A stretch of DNA of 64,000 nucleotides from Nonomuraea sediminis. Lineage in GTDB: Bacteria; Actinomycetota; Actinomycetes; Streptosporangiales; Streptosporangiaceae. This document shows positions 25,075 to 32,976 of the stretch, one piece after another; position 1 is the stretch's first letter; every line of letters starts with the position of its first letter. The notes below the pieces were generated by a model that made no database searches, was not told the origin of the DNA, and saw nothing but the letters and a program-made list of their open reading frames with translations. The translations under genes and the position numbers were made by a program. The DNA lies in the NCBI RefSeq assembly GCF_018531495.1, contig NZ_JAHDTI010000015.1, positions 62,001-126,000 on the forward strand, written 5' to 3'.

Positions 25075-26452
25075 CCTTGTCGCCCTCGGAGGCGATGCTG
25101 CCGTAGCCGTACCTGCCGTAGCCGTAGCCGTAGCCGTAACCGTCGCCGCCCCTGGTCGGGGCGAAGTTGAGCACGGTGCCGAGCACCCGCGCGTTGACGG
25201 AGGCGAGCAGGTCCATCGCCCGCGCCAGATGCTCCCTGCGGGACTTGGCGTAGCGTGCGACGAGAAGTGCGCCGTCACAGACGGCGGCGAGCGCGGCGGC
25301 GTCGGTGACCGGCAGCAGCGGCGGCGCATCGATGATCACCATGTCGTAGTCATCGGAGAGCCGCTTGAGCAGATGCTTCATCTGCTGGGAGCCGAGAAGT
25401 TCGCTCGGGTTGGGCGGGACAGGCCCGCTGGGCAGCACGGAAAGGCCGTTGGGCCCCCACAGCTGCACCACGTCACCGAGCCCGGCACGCCCGATCAGGA
25501 CGTCGGTCAGCCCGACGCCGCCTTCGATGCCGAGGTATTCGGGGATGCGTGGCCTGCGCAGGTCGGCGTCCACGAGGATCACCCGCCAGCCCGCCTGGGT
25601 CAGGGCGATCGCCAGGTTGCTGGCCGTGGAGGACTTCCCCTCACCCGGCAGCGAACTGGTGACGACCAGCGACTTGGGCTGCTTGTCGACCCCGATGAAC
25701 TGCAGGTTGGTGCGGAGTGACCGGAACGCCTCCGCCCGCGCGGACCCTCCTCCCCCGCTCCGGACGATCAGCGGGTGCTTGCGGGCGTCCCGCTCGAAGC
25801 TGATGATCCCGAGCGTGGGGCTGTTGGAGATCTCCTGCATGGCATCGCTGGACTTGATCGTCGTGTCCAGTCTGTCGCGCAGGACAATGGTTGCCGCGCT
25901 CAACAGCAGCGACAGCAGTACGGCCAGCCCGAAGTTGAGCACCGGCCTGGGACTGACGGGCACCGTGGGAAGCTCCGCGTGGTCCACCACCGTGACCCTG
26001 ACGGTCGCGGCACTGAACGGGGTCGGCCGCTCGAGCTCGTCGATGAGCTTGGTGAAGGTGGTGCCGAGGGCATCGGCCAGCGCACGGGCGCGTGCCGGGT
26101 CGGTGTCGGACACCGTCGCGCGCAGCAGGACCGTTTCCGGTACCGCTTCCGCCCTGATGTGGTCCTGGAGGGTGTGCACACCAGCGCTTCCCACCAGTTG
26201 CTCGAGCACGCGGCGGCTGGTGAGCAGGTTGGCGTAGGACTTCACCCGCTCCTGAGACAGCAGGACCGCCTGGTAGGCGGTTTCGGTGCTGCCCTTGTTG
26301 TTCTGGGCCGAGACCAGCAGGGAGATCGACGCCTCGTACGTCGGCGGCGTGTTGACGGTCACCACATAGGCCGCGCCCAGAGCTATGACGAGAGACACCA
26401 GAATGAGCAGCAGGTTTCTCCGGGCGAGCCGGATGTAATAGACCAAATCCAC
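25043..26452 (-). CDS. Wzz-BY-kinase fusion: polysaccharide chain-length regulator and tyrosine autokinase
   Basis: 469-aa protein. The N-terminal Wzz domain has two transmembrane helices (about residues 15-35 and 170-190). The cytoplasmic BY-kinase domain has Walker A SLPGEGKSS, Walker A' VILVDADLRRPR and Walker B MVIIDAPP. The C terminus holds a Tyr cluster (GYGYGYGYGRYGYGS), the usual autophosphorylation site. Such kinases set polymer length and export with Wzx/Wzy. ATG 26452 lies 15 bases after the stop of the phosphoglycosyl transferase gene, so both are in one minus-strand operon. Confidence 0.94.
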   Translation of the reverse strand: MDLVYYIRLARRNLLLILVSLVIALGAAYVVTVNTPPTYEASISLLVSAQNNKGSTETAYQAVLLSQERVKSYANLLTSRRVLEQLVGSAGVHTLQDHIRAEAVPETVLLRATVSDTDPARARALADALGTTFTKLIDELERPTPFSAATVRVTVVDHAELPTVPVSPRPVLNFGLAVLLSLLLSAATIVLRDRLDTTIKSSDAMQEISNSPTLGIISFERDARKHPLIVRSGGGGSARAEAFRSLRTNLQFIGVDKQPKSLVVTSSLPGEGKSSTASNLAIALTQAGWRVILVDADLRRPRIPEYLGIEGGVGLTDVLIGRAGLGDVVQLWGPNGLSVLPSGPVPPNPSELLGSQQMKHLLKRLSDDYDMVIIDAPPLLPVTDAAALAAVCDGALLVARYAKSRREHLARAMDLLASVNARVLGTVLNFAPTRGGDGYGYGYGYGRYGYGSIASEGDKVSERPTPVGA

Positions 26453-26467
26453 GGACTGATACGCCTC

Positions 26468-27502
26468 TCAAGAGAGCTTGCGGGTTGACTGTGGTGGCGC
26501 ACCCGATACGGTCGCCGTTTCGTAGACGTCAACGCCCTGGAAGAGGGCGATGAGGATGAGCGCGGCCGCGGCAGCAGCGATCACCGCGGGCATGGCGTCC
26601 ACCGCACCGAGGACGACGGCCAGCCCCAGGAGTCCGCCGAGCGCGGCCACCCCCGCCAGAGTCACGGCCACCGTTCCGGTGCCGAGACCCAACCTCCGCA
26701 GCCGGTGCGACAGATGATCCGTGCCTCCCTGGAAGGGCGACCTGCCGTTCAGCAAGCGAGAGAGCAGGACGACGGCGGTGTCCACGACACCCAGGAACGT
26801 CGACAGCAGCAACCCCGCGGAAACGGCGGCGCCGTCCTGCTTGGACACGAGCAGGACTGCGCAGCAGGAGGTGGTGAATCCCAGGTAGAGCGAGCCCGCG
26901 TCACCCATGAACATCTTGGCTGGACGCCAGTTGTGCAGGAGGAAGCCCAGGCAGGCCGCGGACAGGGCCGCCAGGAGCAGGCCGGGACCTGCCTGGCCGA
27001 GAGCGAACGCCGTCGCGGAGAGCAGTCCGCAGCTCGCGGCTGCGATGCAGGTCAGCGCGCCGTCCATGTTGTCGAGCAGGTTGAAGGCGTTGGTCATGAG
27101 GACGATCCACAGCACGGTGATGGGGATGTCCATCCACTGGCCGGACAGCGGCGCGCGTACACCGTTGAGCACGACCCCGGTCGCGACCACGATCTCGACC
27201 GCCAGCCTGACGAGGGGAGACAACGGCTGCAGATCGTCAAGCAGGCCCAGGACCGCCACGGCGCAACTACCGAGCAGGATCGCGATCATGGCGGAGTCGT
27301 CGGCGGCGGCGTACGCCGCCGTCAGCGTCCCGAGCAGGATCGCGATGCCTCCCAGGTAAGGAGTCACCTCGCGGTGAACCTTGCGGACGTCGGGCTGGAC
27401 CGTGAGACCCCGCCGAAGAGCCAGCCGCCGAAGCGGGACCGCGGAGGTGGCACTGACCAGGCCCGCGGCCGTACCGGTCAGGAGCACGGTCGTCAGCATC
27501 AT
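26468..27502 (-). CDS. MraY/WecA-family undecaprenyl-phosphate phosphosugar transferase
   Basis: 344-aa polytopic enzyme (about ten helices) that would start the lipid-linked unit by transferring a sugar-1-phosphate to polyprenyl phosphate. Family motifs: LDDLQPLSPLVRL, the catalytic NAFNLLDNMDG with its Asp residues, and FMGDAGSLYLGF. The ATG pair at 27497-27502 overlaps the stop of the epimerase gene (ATGA). The longer frame to 27697 runs into that gene and is rejected. Sugar preference (GlcNAc, or another N-acetylhexosamine) cannot be read from the sequence. Confidence 0.92.
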   Translation of the reverse strand: MMLTTVLLTGTAAGLVSATSAVPLRRLALRRGLTVQPDVRKVHREVTPYLGGIAILLGTLTAAYAAADDSAMIAILLGSCAVAVLGLLDDLQPLSPLVRLAVEIVVATGVVLNGVRAPLSGQWMDIPITVLWIVLMTNAFNLLDNMDGALTCIAAASCGLLSATAFALGQAGPGLLLAALSAACLGFLLHNWRPAKMFMGDAGSLYLGFTTSCCAVLLVSKQDGAAVSAGLLLSTFLGVVDTAVVLLSRLLNGRSPFQGGTDHLSHRLRRLGLGTGTVAVTLAGVAALGGLLGLAVVLGAVDAMPAVIAAAAAALILIALFQGVDVYETATVSGAPPQSTRKLS

Positions 27503-28488
27503 GGGGCGAGCACCGAGCCCTCCTGACGCGCTGCCGAGATGGTGTCCGTGAGGATGTCGCGCAGATTGCGCTGGGGAACCCAGCCGGTCAGTCCGCGCAG
27601 TTTCGAGGTGTCGGGGACCCTGCGCATCATGTCCTCGAAGCCGGGCTCGTAGGCCTCGTGGTAGGGAACCATCCTGACTCCGGCGTTGCTGCCGCACATC
27701 TCACCGATCTGCTTGGCCAGTTCGAGGATGGTCACCTCCTCGTTGGACCCGATGTTGAAGGTCTGCCCGATCGCGTTGGGTTCGCCGAGCAGTCTGACCA
27801 GGGCATCGACCACGTCGTGGACGTGTGCGAAGCAGCGGGTCTGGGTGCCGTCGCCGTACACCGTGAGTTCTTCGTCACGCAGGGCCTGATGGACGAGGCG
27901 AGGGATGACCATCCCGTATGCGGGGCTCTGGCGTGGACCGACCGTGTTGAACAGCCGGACCACGATGGTCTCCAGCCCGCGCTCCCTGTGGAAGGCGTTG
28001 GCCAGGATCTCGTCGACCGCCTTGGCCGTGCTGTAGGACCAGCGGACAACGGCTGGGCTGCCGAGGATCCGGTCGGCGTCCTCGCTCAACGGACCCGAGG
28101 CGTTCTTTCCGTAGATCTCACTCGTGCTGGCGACGAGGATCTTCTTGCGGTGGCAGAGCGCCGCCTCGATAACGGCCTCGGTGCCACGGATGTTCGTGAT
28201 CAGTGACCGCAGAGGCTTCTCCATGATCATCTTGACGCCGACGGCGGCGGCCAGGTGGACGACGACGTCGCACTCCCGAACCAGCTCGTCCACGATGGCG
28301 GCGTCGAGCACGGAGCCGTGCACGAACCGGACATCGCGCGCACTGGGGACGTTGCCCTGCGAACCGCTGGCGAGGTTGTCCAGGATGATGATCTTGTCAC
28401 CTCGCCGCAGCAGGGCTTCGACCAGGTGCGAGCCGATGAAGCCGGCCCCTCCCGTCACCAGATATGTGGTCTGTACGTTGCCATCCAT
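27499..28488 (-). CDS. NAD-dependent epimerase/dehydratase (extended SDR)
   Basis: 329-aa enzyme: NAD motif VTGGAGFIGSHL, STSEIYG, YSTAK for the catalytic Tyr-Lys, VRLFNTVGPRQ and CFAHVHDVVDAL. The STSEIYGKN and FNTVGPRQ pattern resembles UDP-glucuronate decarboxylases and related dehydratases more than GalE enzymes, so it may act on the product of the 6-dehydrogenase. AGGGGAG lies seven bases before the ATG. It is the first gene of the minus-strand operon epimerase - transferase - Wzz-kinase, with overlapping or near-touching ends. Confidence 0.88.
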   Translation of the reverse strand: MDGNVQTTYLVTGGAGFIGSHLVEALLRRGDKIIILDNLASGSQGNVPSARDVRFVHGSVLDAAIVDELVRECDVVVHLAAAVGVKMIMEKPLRSLITNIRGTEAVIEAALCHRKKILVASTSEIYGKNASGPLSEDADRILGSPAVVRWSYSTAKAVDEILANAFHRERGLETIVVRLFNTVGPRQSPAYGMVIPRLVHQALRDEELTVYGDGTQTRCFAHVHDVVDALVRLLGEPNAIGQTFNIGSNEEVTILELAKQIGEMCGSNAGVRMVPYHEAYEPGFEDMMRRVPDTSKLRGLTGWVPQRNLRDILTDTISAARQEGSVLAP

Positions 28489-28792
28489 GCGGCTCTCCCC
28501 TTCCGCTCGGCCAACTGAAAGCCGGGGATTTTCAGTTATGCAGGGTTATTCGATCACGGGGTCAGCGGAATTCTGCCCAGGACGAATATATGGCGTAACA
28601 AGTCAGGTTCATGCGTGGTCGCGGTTATGGTCAGCGAGTTCCATCGGAATGAGAAAGCGGTGGCAAAATGACCCTGCGCACGGCCGATTCTGTCGCGATT
28701 TCCGTCGTGTCCATCCGGCCGGTCTCCGTTAGGTCCTGATAGCTTCCTCGTTGTCCCGACAATCCCGCGGACTGTCGGAACTTCGTTGCAAG
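28489..28792. promoter_or_regulatory. 304-bp divergent promoter region
   Basis: Divergent region between the epimerase operon and the polymerase-like gene. The middle (about 28520-28620) is markedly A+T-richer than its surroundings, with a TATTCGATC/GAATATATGG stretch. I see no gene and no clear inverted repeat. Confidence 0.4.
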
Positions 28793-30187
28793 ATGCGGAG
28801 CAAGCAGGTCGATGTGTCGGTTATTGAGCATTTTCGCGTGCGAATCACCAATCTGAATACCACTTGCGCTGGCGCATCCCGTTATGACCTTGTTTGCGCC
28901 TCAGCAACGGCGTGTCTGGTCGCGATCGTGCTGGTGCTGCTGGACGAGCACAGGTACATGACGCTGGCCATTCCCGCGGTCTTGTTCGCGGTGTTCGCCA
29001 TCGTGCGGCCACGCGCCGCGAGCCTTTCTCTACTACCGCTGGGCTTGCTCATCTCCATCGCCTTCGAATGGGGCTTTTCTGGAGACCTGGACGCCAGCCA
29101 GGCCACCGCCGCCGTCGTCACCGCGTGCGTGGCCATCGTCACCGCGGGAGTGAGCATGAGGTGGCTGTCCGGGCAGTTCCGCCTGTGCGTTGATCATCTG
29201 CTCATCGGCGGGCTGGGCGCCCTGGTCATGGCCTCCTACCTCGCTCCGTCGGTTGTCATGCCGAGCTGGATGAACGCGAACAGCCTGGTCGACAGCCACC
29301 ACTTTCCCGGGCTGCTCGTGTGCCTGCTGATGCTCGCCATCACGCTCGCCGTGCGGCCCAAACCCGCGCACATCCTTCAGCTGTTCGTCTGGAGCAGCGT
29401 CGCGGTCGCCGTGTTCGCCTTCTCCCGTGGCCTTTACGGGGGCAACAACCGGCTCTACACCGAGGTCTACTACTCGACCTGGCTCGGCATCATCGAGGGG
29501 CCCGCGGTGGTGGTCTGTATCGGCCTGGCGTACGTCCGCCGCACCCCGCTCTGGCTCGCTCCCGCTGCGATCTGCCTGGCTTGCGTCATCGCGTCGGGCT
29601 CCAGAGCCGGAATGCTGGCCGCGGTGGTCGGTGTGACGTTCTTCCTCATGACGGGACGCACCGGCTTCCTGCGGGTCTTGTACATGCTCGTACTGGGGCT
29701 CGGCGCAGTCATGATCCTCAGGTACGGGGGGTCCGCGGAGGACCTGCTGGCGCCGCTGCGGGCCGGCTCCAGCATCGACTCCAGCGACATGCATCGCACA
29801 GGGCTCATGACGTCCTCTCTGCAGCTGATCGCGCAGCACCCGCTGCGGGGCGTCGGGTACGGAAACCTCGTCGACATGATCGATATCTCGTACGGCCCGC
29901 GGACCGGCGCCCACAACGACTACATCCGGCTGGCGGCCGAGAACGGCCTTCCCGCGCTGGTGTTGTTCCTGGTCCTCGTCTTCCGCGGCGTCCGGTCAAG
30001 ACAGCAGGGCGATCTCGGCGTGATCCGAGCCCTGGTGGTCTCCTGCCTGGTCTGGATCGGCACGGACGTGGCGCTCCCCCACCCGGTGATCTCGGTACAT
30101 TTCTGGATCCCGCTGGCCTGCCTTCTGGCCGCGAGAGTGGAACGCGGTCGAGCCGACGCCGTCGCGCGCTCCGGAGCACCGGCGTGA
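28793..30187 (+). CDS. O-antigen ligase/polymerase (Wzy/WaaL) family protein
   Basis: 464-aa membrane protein with about eleven helices. A large loop carries the Wzy_C signature, HNDYIRLAAENGLPALVLF after GVGYGNLVDMI, as in WaaL/Wzy proteins that move lipid-linked glycan units onto an acceptor or grow them. The start is uncertain: ATG 28793 is taken, but it has no strong ribosome site, and GTG 28814 is possible. It stands alone on the plus strand between two minus-strand blocks. As the only polymerase-like protein here, it is the probable polymerase of the locus. Confidence 0.85.
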   Translation: MRSKQVDVSVIEHFRVRITNLNTTCAGASRYDLVCASATACLVAIVLVLLDEHRYMTLAIPAVLFAVFAIVRPRAASLSLLPLGLLISIAFEWGFSGDLDASQATAAVVTACVAIVTAGVSMRWLSGQFRLCVDHLLIGGLGALVMASYLAPSVVMPSWMNANSLVDSHHFPGLLVCLLMLAITLAVRPKPAHILQLFVWSSVAVAVFAFSRGLYGGNNRLYTEVYYSTWLGIIEGPAVVVCIGLAYVRRTPLWLAPAAICLACVIASGSRAGMLAAVVGVTFFLMTGRTGFLRVLYMLVLGLGAVMILRYGGSAEDLLAPLRAGSSIDSSDMHRTGLMTSSLQLIAQHPLRGVGYGNLVDMIDISYGPRTGAHNDYIRLAAENGLPALVLFLVLVFRGVRSRQQGDLGVIRALVVSCLVWIGTDVALPHPVISVHFWIPLACLLAARVERGRADAVARSGAPA

Positions 30188-30254
30188 AGGGCGCATCTGA
30201 TCGGGAATCTTTCGGTCGCCCAGGCTCGTGACGCGCCGGCAGCAGGTGGAGGCG

Positions 30255-30305
30255 CGATCGAGCCTGCGGGTCAACCGCCTGTTCCTCGGTCCGATCCTGG
30301 GCGCT
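30255..30305 (+). pseudogene. Short remnant of a flippase gene
   Basis: The translation RSSLRVNRLFLGPILGA matches residues of the flippase encoded at 31632-32945 (RPSLRANCLFLGPILGL). The DNA also matches, with many third-position changes. Upstream and downstream bases no longer code for flippase, and no start or continuous frame remains. It lies on the opposite strand from the intact gene. The rest of 30188-30507 is otherwise degenerate and I assign no gene to it. Confidence 0.55.
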
Positions 30306-30507
30306 CGTAGCGATCCAGATCCTGCCGCGCGCCGGGTGTACCTGCTGCGGTCCGAACGAGGACGAAAGGCTGAGCACACGTCCGTTCAGCGAGATGGCGC
30401 CGGGCAGGAGGATGGCCTACCTGGCCGTGTCGAACGACGACCTGAGGTAGGCGCTGTTCGTGAAGTCTTTCGCGCAGGGACGGTCCGATACGGCTTCCAC
30501 CTGCGGC

Positions 30508-30530
30508 CGGAGCCCGGTGAACGGGCTCCG
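30508..30530 (-). terminator. Hairpin terminator after the deacetylase remnant
   Basis: CGGAGCCCG (30508-30516) pairs perfectly with CGGGCTCCG (30522-30530) around a five-base loop. It begins directly after the stop of the 15-codon remnant (minus strand). There is no T-run, as is usual in high-GC actinobacteria. It probably ends the small ORF - GT4 - flippase - GT2 transcript. Confidence 0.6.
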
Positions 30531-30578
30531 CTAGTGGTCGGCCTCGACGCCGGCGGTGATGATGAAGGCCGGGTTCAC
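30531..30578 (-). pseudogene. N-terminal remnant of a polysaccharide deacetylase gene
   Basis: A 15-codon frame, VNPAFIITAGVEADH then stop, matches the start of the deacetylase at 16487 (NPAFIITIDVEADD) but has lost the first catalytic Asp position (ID replaced by AG). Its GTG overlaps the TGA of the GT2 gene (GTGA), so a full deacetylase was probably once the last gene of this operon. A deletion seems to have joined its first codons to its terminator. Confidence 0.65.
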
Positions 30579-31489
30579 GGACGCCTGCTCCTGGCCTTGT
30601 CGGTCAGGTAGAGCGCGACGCCTGCCGGCATGCTGGTGAGCGCGAGCAGCTTGGCGCCGGCGCCGATCAGATCGGCCAGCTGGGCCATCGGGCCGATGCG
30701 CAGGTGGAGGCTGGATCGCACGTACTGCGCGGAGGACTTCATGAAGAGCTTCCGCGCGCTGGGCCAGTACTTGAGGTCCCGGTTCAGCCTGGTCATGTAG
30801 ACGGCCCGTCGGCCCGCCGCCAGATCGCCGAAGGGGCGCGCGCTCAGCCTGTCGGCGCCGTCCAGCGAGTACCAGCGGACGGCCGCGTCCAGATACCTGA
30901 TCAGCAGGTCGCCGCTCACCCTGGACCACACGGGGCTCTCCGCGACGAACCGCTGTCCGGGCGGCTCGGGGAACGGGTGCTGCCGCAGCCGCTCCAGCCG
31001 ATCGAAGCGGAGCCGCTCCTCGAGGATCTTGTGCCGGTAGGAAGCGTCGAGGTAGGTGACGTCGCGGTAGGGCTCGCCCGGTTCGAAAGGTACGCCGAGG
31101 GGGCCTTCGGCCGTCATGCAGCGACCGGACACCCCGCAGAACTCGTGCCTGCGCGAGAGCGGTATCGCCGTCCATGCTTCCCAGATGGTCCGCAGCCCGT
31201 CGTCGAGCAGCGTGTCGTCGGAGTCCACGATCCCGGCCAGTTCGCCCGTCGCCTCGCGTACTCCCCTGTTGTGCGCCACGTGCTTGCCCCCGTTCTTGGG
31301 CAGCCGGACGTAGCGCAGGGGAAACCTGGCCTGGCGGCGGAACGCGTCGACGACCGCCTGCGTGTCGTCGGTGGAGCCGTCGTCGACGATGATCCATTCA
31401 AAGTCGGCGCGCTGCCGGCAGAGGCTGTCAAAGAGCCGGGGCAGGCAGTGCGCCCGGTTGTAGGTGGGAGTGATCACGCTGATGTTCAC
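30575..31489 (-). CDS. Glycosyltransferase family 2
   Basis: 304-aa GT-A enzyme: NISVITPTYNRAHCLPRL, VDDGSTDDTQ and the DXD-type VDSDDTLLDDG. A long C-terminal part lacks transmembrane helices. GTG 31489 is chosen because GGAGG lies five bases upstream; the frame that continues to 31624 adds unlikely sequence. It follows the flippase gene by 142 bases on the same strand. Probably adds a sugar of the repeat unit in the cytoplasm. Confidence 0.9.
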   Translation of the reverse strand: MNISVITPTYNRAHCLPRLFDSLCRQRADFEWIIVDDGSTDDTQAVVDAFRRQARFPLRYVRLPKNGGKHVAHNRGVREATGELAGIVDSDDTLLDDGLRTIWEAWTAIPLSRRHEFCGVSGRCMTAEGPLGVPFEPGEPYRDVTYLDASYRHKILEERLRFDRLERLRQHPFPEPPGQRFVAESPVWSRVSGDLLIRYLDAAVRWYSLDGADRLSARPFGDLAAGRRAVYMTRLNRDLKYWPSARKLFMKSSAQYVRSSLHLRIGPMAQLADLIGAGAKLLALTSMPAGVALYLTDKARSRRP

Positions 31490-31631
31490 CGCGGCCTCCG
31501 GCCCTCGTCCTTGGTACTGCCGTTCTGCAGGATGGAGCGTTGATTCTCCGCACATCCGACTATGAGGTGGGTGACGTCCGAGCTGAGGCGATCGGCACTC
31601 CGCGTCCGTTAATGGATCGGCCAAATAGTGA

Positions 31632-32945
31632 TCAGGGTCGCTCTGCGAGCACGGGCGGCTTGCGCCGGGAGGCTAGCCTGCCGGCCATGGCCAGGACGGC
31701 ACGCACCTCCGCGGGGCCGGCGACCACGGCGGATACCGGCAGCCCTGTGGTCCTGAGGAACCACACGGTCTGCAGGATCCCGAGGCAGGCATAGGCCACC
31801 GACGAGGCGATCGCGCATCCCAGCCCGCCGAGCACCGGGAGCAGCGCCAGGCTCAGCGCCGCGTTCAGCGCGAAGACCGACAGCGAGATCGTGGCCGCCA
31901 GCCCCGGCCGGTTCAGCCGCAGCAGGTGCGTCCACAACGGACGCGTCGCATTGAAGATCAGCAACCCGGGGGCCAGCCCCAGCAGAGGGAACAGGCTGTC
32001 GCGGAAGTCGGCCCCGTACACCAGCGGGATCATCACCGGCGCGGCGCCGCACAGGACCGCCATCGACACGGCGCCGACCAGGCCGGCGACCCTGGTGGCC
32101 TTGGCGGTGATCGCGGCCGCGTCGGCCAGTTCCTCATCCGCCTGGCGGGACAGCGCGATCAGAGACAGCGATGAGGTCGCGACGAAGACCAGGTCGATCA
32201 GGGTGGTCGCGATGGAGAACAGGCCCGCCGCCTGCGCGGAGTCGGCCGCATCCACCATGAGCAGGTCGACGCGCAGCAGGAGCTGCGTGGCCACCAGCCC
32301 CACGTGGTTGCGCACGCCCAGTGTCAGCGTGCGCACGGCCAGCCCCAGATCCAGGGGCACCCGCCTGAACCGGCCTCCGCGCAGGTACAGCAGCAGCGGG
32401 ACGGCGGTGGACAGCACCCAGAGCGGCACGGCGGTGCCGATGGTCAGCCCGCCTGTGCCCATCAGCAGCAGCAACAGCACGAACTGGCTCGCGGATCCGG
32501 CGAAGGATCCCCAGGTGACCAGCACGATCCGGCCCTCGAGGCCGAGGACACCCGCCAGGTAGGTGCTGGTGATGACGATGGACGGCATCGTGAGCGCGAT
32601 GACCAGCGTGATGCCGTCGTACGGCCGCGCGGTCCCCGAGCCCCAGATGACGGCCACTCCCGCGACGACCGCCGAGATCAGGCCGAGAATCGGGCCGAGA
32701 AACAGACAGTTGGCGCGCAGGCTCGGCCGGTCTCGGACGTTCTGCCAGCGCGAGACGAGCGCCTGATCGATCGACAGGTTTCCGATCAGCGTCGCCATGA
32801 TGGCGATCGAGACGAGAACGTAGTACGTACCCCGGCCGGACGGGGACAGCTGCCTGGCGATCAAGGCGCCGGTCATCGCGTTCATCATCAGCGTGGCGCC
32901 CCGCGCGAAGAGCGTCCCGATCGTGGCCGTGCCCCAGCTGCTCAC
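31632..32945 (-). CDS. Polysaccharide flippase (Wzx/MOP superfamily)
   Basis: 437-aa protein with about twelve to fourteen transmembrane helices and the MOP-type start GTATIGTLFARGATLMMNAMTGALIARQLSPSGRGTYY in which the LSPSGRG loop is typical. It would move the lipid-linked repeat unit to the outer face of the membrane. GTG start at 32945, 31 bases after the stop of the GT4 gene, so GT4 - flippase - GT2 form one minus-strand unit. A fragment of a second flippase copy is found at 30255-30305. Confidence 0.91.
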   Translation of the reverse strand: MSSWGTATIGTLFARGATLMMNAMTGALIARQLSPSGRGTYYVLVSIAIMATLIGNLSIDQALVSRWQNVRDRPSLRANCLFLGPILGLISAVVAGVAVIWGSGTARPYDGITLVIALTMPSIVITSTYLAGVLGLEGRIVLVTWGSFAGSASQFVLLLLLMGTGGLTIGTAVPLWVLSTAVPLLLYLRGGRFRRVPLDLGLAVRTLTLGVRNHVGLVATQLLLRVDLLMVDAADSAQAAGLFSIATTLIDLVFVATSSLSLIALSRQADEELADAAAITAKATRVAGLVGAVSMAVLCGAAPVMIPLVYGADFRDSLFPLLGLAPGLLIFNATRPLWTHLLRLNRPGLAATISLSVFALNAALSLALLPVLGGLGCAIASSVAYACLGILQTVWFLRTTGLPVSAVVAGPAEVRAVLAMAGRLASRRKPPVLAERP

Positions 32946-32976
32946 AGCCGACTCCCCACTCCCGCCTCCGCCGAGG

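Noticed and set aside
30228..30611. 127-codon plus-strand gene
   Set aside because: Only a 17-residue piece resembles flippase; the remainder is antisense to GT2, the terminator and the deacetylase fragment.
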